Shown one piece after another: positions 57,721-64,000 of a stretch of 64,000 nucleotides of DNA. This DNA comes from Isoperla grammatica. Lineage: Eukaryota > Arthropoda > Insecta > Plecoptera > Perlodidae. The DNA lies in assembly GCA_945910005.1 (NCBI GenBank), contig OX246749.1, forward strand, positions 25,285,350 through 25,349,349, read 5' to 3'. A program made the position numbers and the translations under genes. Position 1 is the first letter of the stretch; the number at the start of each line of letters is the position of its first letter. The notes beneath the pieces were generated by a model that was not told the origin of the DNA, did not search any database, and was given only the letters and a program-made list of their open reading frames with translations.

Positions 57721-60700
57721 TAGTCCAGCATCAAATGGAATCCTGTGCAATTTCGAGAAAAGAGTATAGCACCATATACCAATGTGTTCATAAGGTTTTA
57801 AAGTATTTAGCGCACTTTGGTGCCAGAGCGATATCCGCGACTGGGGGCGGGGGCGGTGCCCCCAATTTTGACTACGCATTGCGTTGAATATCGCTCAATT
57901 ACGGCCAAACAGTTGGTCTGACAACGAAAATGATGATTATAAAATATATTTGTGTGTCATTGATAAATATTTCCTTGTCACAATTATTCATGTACGGTAC
58001 ATAGTGCGAAAGTTATCGTCAATTAAGTATAAAATTAATATATTCTCAATATATAAAACCATGGGACAACCATATATTTTCAAAACATTACAAACACATT
58101 CATACATGTATAGAAATGTCAGAGTGTTGCCATATCGGTGATTTTTTTTCATAATTTTATCTTCAAGCGATTGGTATTAGTGAAGTATTAAAGACAAGAA
58201 TGCGTGGGGCTTTTGTGCGCCCGCTAAACACAGGTGTAATGCAAAGAAGCATTGGCAATCATAATATTGTACTATTCCGAAAGAAAAGTACACTTATATC
58301 TTCGTTTTAGCTTGTAAAATAATAATTTGGATGGTGCCAAGCTCCAAAATTAGGCGTTTACAAGTTATACATAAAAAACAAAATGGCCGACTCGCATGAG
58401 GTTTTGCCTATTTATCTTCACAATCGTGCATTTTTTGGCAAAACTTAAAATGACAAAAATTGTTTCTAGTAAAATTCTACACACATATAATACTTGGATA
58501 TTTTCATAGGAAGTACTACTTACGTACCAATTTAATTTTTGTATGTGTGCATCTGAACACAAATGTACAAACCTTGGCTCCCGTTCGCTTATTGATGAAG
58601 CGACTGTGACCTACGGGAGTGTTCTTAATATCTTCTTTTAAGCTCATCAAATAATAATATTGATGGTGCCAAGCTCCAATGATAGGCGTTTACGTGTTGC
58701 ATGTGAAAAACAAAATGGCTGTCACTTCAGGTGGTTTTGGCAATTTATCTTCATAACCGTACTATTTATGACAAAATCTAACATGACAAAAAATATTCCT
58801 TGTAAAATTCTACATACAATTCATATTCAGGTATTTTCATATGATTTACCATTTACCTACAAATTTAGATTTGTGTATGTTAATCTGTACTCAAATGTAC
58901 AAGCATTGGCTCCCCTGGGCTACTTGATGAAGCAAGTATGGACTATGGGAGTGGGCTCAATCTCTTCCTTTTAGCTTAGAGAATAATAATTTTGATGGTG
59001 CGAAACTCAAGTACTAGGCGTTCAAGAGAAACACGCAAAAAACAAAATGCCCGCCAATAGGGTGTATTCAGATGTACATCCGTCGGTTGTTTGATGAAGC
59101 AAGTATAGGAGTGGGCTCAATCTCTTCTTTATAGCTTATAAAGTAATAATTGTGATGGTGCCTACCTTAAATATGGGGCATTATCGAGTTACACGTAAAA
59201 TACAAAATGGCCACCACTATAGGTAGTTTTTCCAATTTACCGTCATAACCGTACGTTTCATGACAAAATTTAATATGACAAAAATTATTTCTTGTAAAAT
59301 TGTACACACATGATATTTACATATTTTTATAGGACTTACTATTAACCTAAAAATTAAAATTTCTCCATGTTAATTAGTACTAAAATGTTTTTTTTTTTTT
59401 TTTACGTGTTTCTCTTGAACGCCTAATACTTGAGTTAGGCACCATCGAAATTATTATTCTATAAGTTAAAGGAAGAGATTGAGCCCACTCCCATAGTCCA
59501 TATACTTGCTTCATCAAGTAGCCCAGGGGAGCCAATGCTTGTACAATTGAGTACAGATTAACATACACAAATCTGAATTTGTAGGTAAATGGTAAATCAT
59601 ATGAAAATACCTAAATATGAATTGTATGTAGAATTTTACAAGAAATATTTTTTGTCGTGTTAGATTTTGTCATAAATAGTACGGTTATAAAGATAAATTG
59701 CCAAAACCACCTGAAGTGACAGCCATTTTGTTTTTCACATGCAACTCGTAAACGCCTATCATTGGAGCTTGGCACCATCAATATTATTATTTGATGAGCT
59801 TAAAAGAAGATATTCAGACCACTCCCGTAGGTCACAGTTGCTTCATCAAGCAGCGAACGGGAGCCAAGTTTTGTACATTTGAGTTCAGATGCACATGTAC
59901 AAAAATTAAATTTGTACGTAAGTAGTACCGTTGAGTGACCCTATATTTCTCACTCAACGGTAGTACTTCCTATGAAAATATCCAAGTATCATTTGTGTGT
60001 AGAATGTTGCTAGAAACAATTTTTGTCATATTAAGTTTTGCCAAAAAATGCATGATTGTGAAGATAAATAGGAAAAACCTCATGAGAGTCGGCCATTTTG
60101 TTTTTTATGTATAACTTGTAAACACCTAATTTTGGAGCTTGGCACCATCCAAATTATTATTTTACAAGCTAAAACGAAGATATAAGTGTACTTTTCTTTC
60201 GAAATAGTACAATATTATGATTGCCAATGCTTCCATGCATTACACTTGTGTTTAGCAGGCGCACAAAAGCCCCATTGAAGATAAAATTATGAAAAAAAAT
60301 CACCGATATGGCAACACTCTGACATTTCTATACGTGTATGAATGTGTTTGTAATGTTTTGATAATATATGGTTGTCCCATGGTTTTATATATTGAGAATA
60401 TATTAATTTTATACTTAATTGACGATAACTTTCGCACTATGTACCGTACATGAATAATTGTGACAAGGAAATATTTATAAATTACACACAAATATATTTT
60501 ATATTCATCATGTTCGTTGTCAGACCAACCGTTTGGCCGTAATTGAGCGATATTCAATGCAATGCGTAGTCAAAATTGGGGGCACTGCCCCCGCCCCCAG
60601 TCGCGGATATCGCTCTGGCACCAAAGTGCGCTAAATACTGTGAAACCTTATGAACACATTAGTATATGGTGCTATACTCTTTCCTCGAAATTGCACAGGA

Positions 60701-60731
60701 CTATGATTTTCGACACTTTGATGCTGGACTA
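57721..60731. mobile_element. 3011-bp palindromic foldback element inside the transposase gene
   Basis: The ends are TAGTCCAGCATCAAA and its exact complement, flanked by TAG at 57718-57720 and 60732-60734. The arms pair almost continuously over about 1.3 kb each, around a 350-base spacer near 59046-59391. Small indels distinguish the arms. A 332-bp unit containing GATGGTGCCAAGCTCCAA and AAACAAAATGGC is tandemly repeated in each arm (near 58330, 58660 and 58990 on the left). It has no credible ORF. Mirror-image 85-residue frames at 57884-58141 and 60300-60557 start with TTG and are arm symmetry only. Confidence 0.92.
59928..59960. mobile_element. 33-bp micro-hairpin insertion in the right arm
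   Basis: CCGTTGAGTGA and its perfect complement TCACTCAACGG enclose an 11-base loop. TAGTA flanks both sides (59923-59927 and 59961-59965). The corresponding place in the left arm, near 58512-58519, has a single uninterrupted GTACTAC, so the 38 extra bases are an insertion plus duplication. Confidence 0.8.
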
Positions 60732-60734
60732 TAG

Positions 60735-61086
60735 GATACTAATTTCTCGCGGTAAGAAGACAGGCAAGATTTTAGTACGAGGTGAGCCTAACTACAACAC
60801 TGACATTTGCGATGAAAAGGGGATCACTAAACGGGGTAAAGAAATTTGTAACATGAAACCAAAAAATCTTCCAATTGGTGTAACTCCTAACATCCTGAAG
60901 CTTCAGGATGTTGCGGCATTGTTGGCCAAACACTTTGGGGCGAACTGGAGGGAGCATGATCACCTTTCATATTACAAGGATCTGATCTGCTCTCAAGTTG
61001 GACCAAATCTAAACGCCGAAGAGGAAGACCCTCATCAGAACGAGCTCTGCGAAGTGCAGCCAGACGAACTATTGGTGGCTGTGTAA
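60735..61086 (+). CDS. DUF7869-like transposase, part after the insertion
   Basis: The frame resumes as RILISRGKKTGKILVRGEPN and continues for 117 residues to TAA at 61086, ending DELLVAV. The segment contains a GVTPNILKLQDVAALLAKHFG block typical of the C-terminus of this family. Reading from 57717 across one TAG into 60735 keeps the frame, giving 1833 nt and 610 residues with exon 1. No stop or frameshift is present other than the insertion. Confidence 0.85.
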
Positions 61087-61573
61087 TAAGTAGTGTCATT
61101 GGAAGGGTTTTAATTATTGCCCTTTTTACTATTCTTGATCACTTTTACTCTAGGAAAACAAACAAAATAAAATTATGTAAAAATATTATATTGTCTACAT
61201 TTTGTAAAATATAATAAATATATTTAAATAACTCACAATGTCAATAATTTATTTTACCTATAAGCCCTATCGTTTTTGGTATGTGTGTATCGTGTTCGTA
61301 GCAAAACCGTCCAAGTCCAATGATATTAAGTTCAAAAATGGCCAAGTCCATGTGTGAAAGTCAAAACCGGCCATGTCCGATACATTTTAATTTTTTCCTG
61401 TGTAATTTGAAATTTTTGAATTGTACCAAAAACTTTATTTTAACTTGTGAATATTTGTCCACTGTTTACTCAATATTTCACAAATTTAAGTAAAGTCACT
61501 ATTGCACTACAGTTTTTATCGTTTTACTCTAAATAAGCAAACATGGACTTGGCCCCGTTTGAATCTAGGCAAC
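61087..61573. other. 3' UTR and right subterminal region of the transposon
   Basis: An AATAAAATT signal follows the stop by about 80 bases (near 61167). Subterminal motifs CCGTCCAAGTCCA, TGGCCAAGTCCA and CCGGCCATGTCC lie at 61307-61375. The right TIR ends at 61573. Confidence 0.7.
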
Positions 61574-61576
61574 TCT

Positions 61577-62275
61577 TATGTTTGAACTGGGGTGATGAGC
61601 CCGGCTAGCCAGCACTAGAAGCCCACAGCCCGAGAAACTAGTGACATGTCACCCCCCGACCAGACTCATGTTGGAACCGGGGTGCTGAGCCCAGCTAGCC
61701 AGCACTAGAAGCCACAGCCCGAGAAACTAGTGACATATCACACCCCGACCCGACTTATGTTGGAACCGGGGTGCTGAGTCCGGCTAGCCAGCACTAGAAG
61801 CCACAGCCCGAGAAAGTAGTGACATGTCACCCCCCGACCTGATATATGTTGGAACCGGGGTGCTGAGCCCGGCTAGCCAGCACTAGAAGCCACAGCCCGA
61901 GAAACTAGTGCCATGTCACCCTTCGACCCGACTCATGTTGGAACCGGGGTGCTGAGCTTGGCTAGCCAGCACTAGAAGCCACAGCCCGAGAAACTAGTGA
62001 CATGTCATCCCCCGACCAGACTTATGTTGGAACCGGGGTGCTGAGCCCGGCTAGCCAGCACTAGAAGTCACAGCCCGAGAAACTTGTGCCATGTCACCCT
62101 TCGACCCGACTCATGTTGGAACCGGGGTGCTGAGCTTGGCTAGCCAGCACTAGAAGCCACAGCCCGAGAAACTAGTGACATGTCATCCCCCGACCAGACT
62201 TATGTTGGAACCGGGGTTCTAAGCCCGGCTAGCCAGCACTAGAAGCCACAGCCCGATTAACTAGTGACGAACCTT
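61577..62275. repeat. 89-bp satellite, 8 copies, with 178-bp dimer
   Basis: GGAACCGGGGTGCTGAGCCC recurs near 61584, 61674, 61763, 61852, 61941, 62030, 62119 and 62208. Units 5-6 and 7-8 share variants (CCCTTCGACCC, GAGCTTGG and CATCCCCCGACCAG), so the array is partly organised as a two-unit repeat. It abuts the right TIR. Confidence 0.95.
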
Positions 62276-63420
62276 ATGTAGAAGGTGGAGCATCGTTCTC
62301 CACCTTTAAGTTGGGTGGGTGGTGGTGGTGGATGAAATAAAATATGAGAATATATCACACTGAGTAAACCAGAACATATATTGTTAATCTGTTATTTTAA
62401 CTACGGTGAGCTGGTGCTAGATGTATCTTTATTATTAGCAGGTTTGCTATTTTCACAATACATTGTATGATTTTACAACTACATCGTACATACATATCAA
62501 AATTGCATTAATACAAAAATTCATCAAAATTGTATAATATTGGGTATCAAATATCAATAACTTAGTCTGTTGTTGTATATCTACCAATATACAATAATAT
62601 CAGTGTCTGTGATAAGTAGGCTATCAACGTATAGAGATTGACAACGAAGCATATTATAGTAATTGTGATGGTAACAGAAATAATTGAAACTACAAATAAT
62701 AATAACAAATATTAATATACAAACTAGGCTATTCATTCTACACAAACCTACATAAAGTGGCCGTCAACTATAAAAAAAAAAAGAAGTACGAATTCACATG
62801 ATAGAGAGTTACGTCCCCAGCATGCTTTATCCATAGCATTAAAGCTCTTCCAGTGAATCTTGGTACACAACAATACAACACTTTTGATTGACAATTATTG
62901 GTTTATTGTTATTCCTGGCAATAGTGCGTTATTCTAGTTAAATATTGAACGTATGTTTTAATTTGTTTGGAAAGCGTGTTCAGTGAAAATTGATATTTGT
63001 TCAGTGTATTGTTGAACAGTAGGCTACACTTATAACGATTTCCAAAAGACCCGTTGACGTGCAATAAATGGGTTCAAAGGTACCAACATCCAAACAAAAT
63101 TAATTTGGCGTCTGTACGATCTCTTGATATCATTTACAAGTCAATGGCTACTTTGTATTGGATTGGATATTTATATGATGTTACATCAGCAGATAAAATG
63201 TTCACTGAAACAAGCTCGAAAGATGAAACCCGGTAGTGTTTCATCCCACGAACTGCCACTTGACACTACACAATTCACAAAGAAAGGGGACATCAAAAAG
63301 CGAGACAGCAGAAAAGAAAATCGCGAAAAGAGAGAACGGGTTGATGATTTAATCTGTGCCACCAGCCAACAACAGTTATATTAAGCTGATAAATCACCGA
63401 CAACGTATACAACACTAATT
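62276..63420. other. AT-rich unassigned sequence
   Basis: No repeat family or ORF of note. Two short overlapping frames at 63054-63384 show no recognisable domain. Confidence 0.4.
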
Positions 63421-63848
63421 AAATTAAATAAATAAATTCACATTCAGAGCCTACCTACTCAGTAACGAAACTGATTTGCAGTGGGGGACTCCAATTTAAA
63501 GTGACTAAACCAACCCTGTAGCCTCCGAACACATCGGCGAGTGAGCGATAACCAATCAAAGATCTATATTTCAAATACGAAACATATGAATCAGTGATTG
63601 GACAGTGCGAACACCTGCGAACAAATGCCAGAATCAACAATGCCGATTCAGAACAACTTTGAATTTATTGAGTGCTTCGTTGCTAGGACGGCTCCAAGGT
63701 CACCGTTTACTTATTCCTAAGACAAGAACTAATGGAACTGAATCCTTACTAGAAGTTAGAAAACTTCTGCCTGAACCGGGATTTGAACCCGGGACCATCT
63801 TCATTGGAAGCAGGGATGCTAACCACTAACCACACACAACGAGCCACC
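63421..63848 (-). mobile_element. tRNA-Pro-type SINE, near full length
   Basis: The minus strand begins GGTGGCTCGTTGTGTGTGGT and has GGTCCCGGGTTCAAATCCCG, identical in style to the tRNA-Pro T arm. The body follows and matches 44056-44422. It ends in AAATTTAATTTAATTAG-type tail near 63421. The tRNA-like cloverleaf lacks an anticodon arm and the CCA-proximal stem, so it is not a tRNA gene. Positions 63849-64000 show nothing recognisable. Confidence 0.85.
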
Positions 63849-64000
63849 TTGCATCCTAAATTTGTAATAACATTTTCATATCTGTGAAACATAGCAGCGA
63901 CACAACGAAAACACACTACTTGTTTGTCTCAGTTTTCGATAAAACAACACTAACACACAAGCATATGGACACCAACGATGAGGCCATCACACCAAGAATA

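Larger units (their letters stand above)
55361..61573 (+). mobile_element. DNA transposon with 33-bp TIRs and DUF7869-like transposase
   Basis: Left GTTGCCTAGATTCAAACGG and its complement at the right are followed by GCCAAGTCCA with one mismatch, for about 30-33 bp in all. Subterminal motifs of type CAAAA-CGGCCA[AT]GTCCA recur five or six times near each end (55440-55650 and 61300-61380) and are candidate transposase-binding sites. The element carries one plus-strand gene with two exons. Without its 3-kb palindromic insert it would be about 3.2 kb. Left flank is LINE and right flank is satellite, so no target-site duplication can be seen. Confidence 0.85.

Noticed and set aside
57884..60557. 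Two similar 85-residue ORFs as a conserved small protein
   Set aside because: They are the same sequence in the two arms of a palindrome, start with TTG and have no family signature.
61577..62275. CRISPR-like array
   Set aside because: Whole 89-bp units repeat without unique spacers, in a eukaryotic context.
63776..63848. tRNA-Pro gene
   Set aside because: Good B box, but no anticodon arm or closing acceptor stem, and the sequence continues into a SINE body shared with 44.06 kb.

Overview
The window is metazoan nuclear DNA with one recognisable host gene in a dense field of transposons and satellites. There is no operon structure, no rRNA operon and no CRISPR array. Long microsatellites, an immunoglobulin-superfamily gene with arthropod-like domain sequences, tRNA- and 5S-derived SINEs and TAGGCCTA-rich introns suggest a marine invertebrate. 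A decapod-like crustacean is my best guess, but this is inference and the phylum is not proven.

Host gene, minus strand, about 26.9 to 12.2 kb. Five coding exons splice in a consistent phase 1 and total 1536 nt (511 residues). They encode a signal peptide, three single-exon Ig-like domains and a C-terminal Ser/Thr-rich, cysteine-bearing, coiled-coil tail with no membrane anchor, so the product is probably a secreted, oligomerising Ig protein. Upstream of exon 4 the acceptor and exon start are tandemly copied six times in 102-bp units. Upstream of exon 2 a similar 153-bp duplication is seen.

Transposon at 55.36-61.57 kb. It has 33-bp terminal inverted repeats ending close to GTTGCCTAGATTCAAACGG and subterminal repeats. 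It carries a two-exon gene for a DUF7869-like, probable DDE-type transposase. A 3011-bp palindromic foldback element flanked by a TAG duplication sits inside the coding exon. The halves on either side are in the same frame, so the damage is an insertion and the ORF is otherwise intact. One arm of the palindrome carries a 33-bp micro-hairpin insertion.

Other layout. 0.1-1.1 kb: LINE 3' fragment. 1.5-3.7 kb: 76-bp GC-rich minisatellite with 29 units. 4.3, 7.5 and 19.4-21.7 kb: inverted-repeat DNA elements. 8.7-9.8 kb: hAT-type element with an 8-bp duplication inside a tRNA-derived SINE. 10.1-11.9 kb: truncated LINE. 28.3-38.1 kb: minus-strand, internally deleted LTR retrotransposon whose 5' LTR is split by a 4.6-kb insertion. 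41.1-43.7 kb: giant ATC/GTC-type compound repeat. 43.7-45.7 kb: three-level nest of foldback element, PIF/Harbinger-like MITE and SINE. 48.9-51.8 kb: 117-bp and 60-bp minisatellites. 52.5-55.4 kb: LINE with endonuclease and reverse transcriptase, one premature stop and a lost 5' end. 61.6-62.3 kb: 89-bp satellite.

The only genes likely to have been functional are the Ig gene and, before it was interrupted, the DUF7869-like transposase. The LINE and LTR ORFs are truncated or broken.
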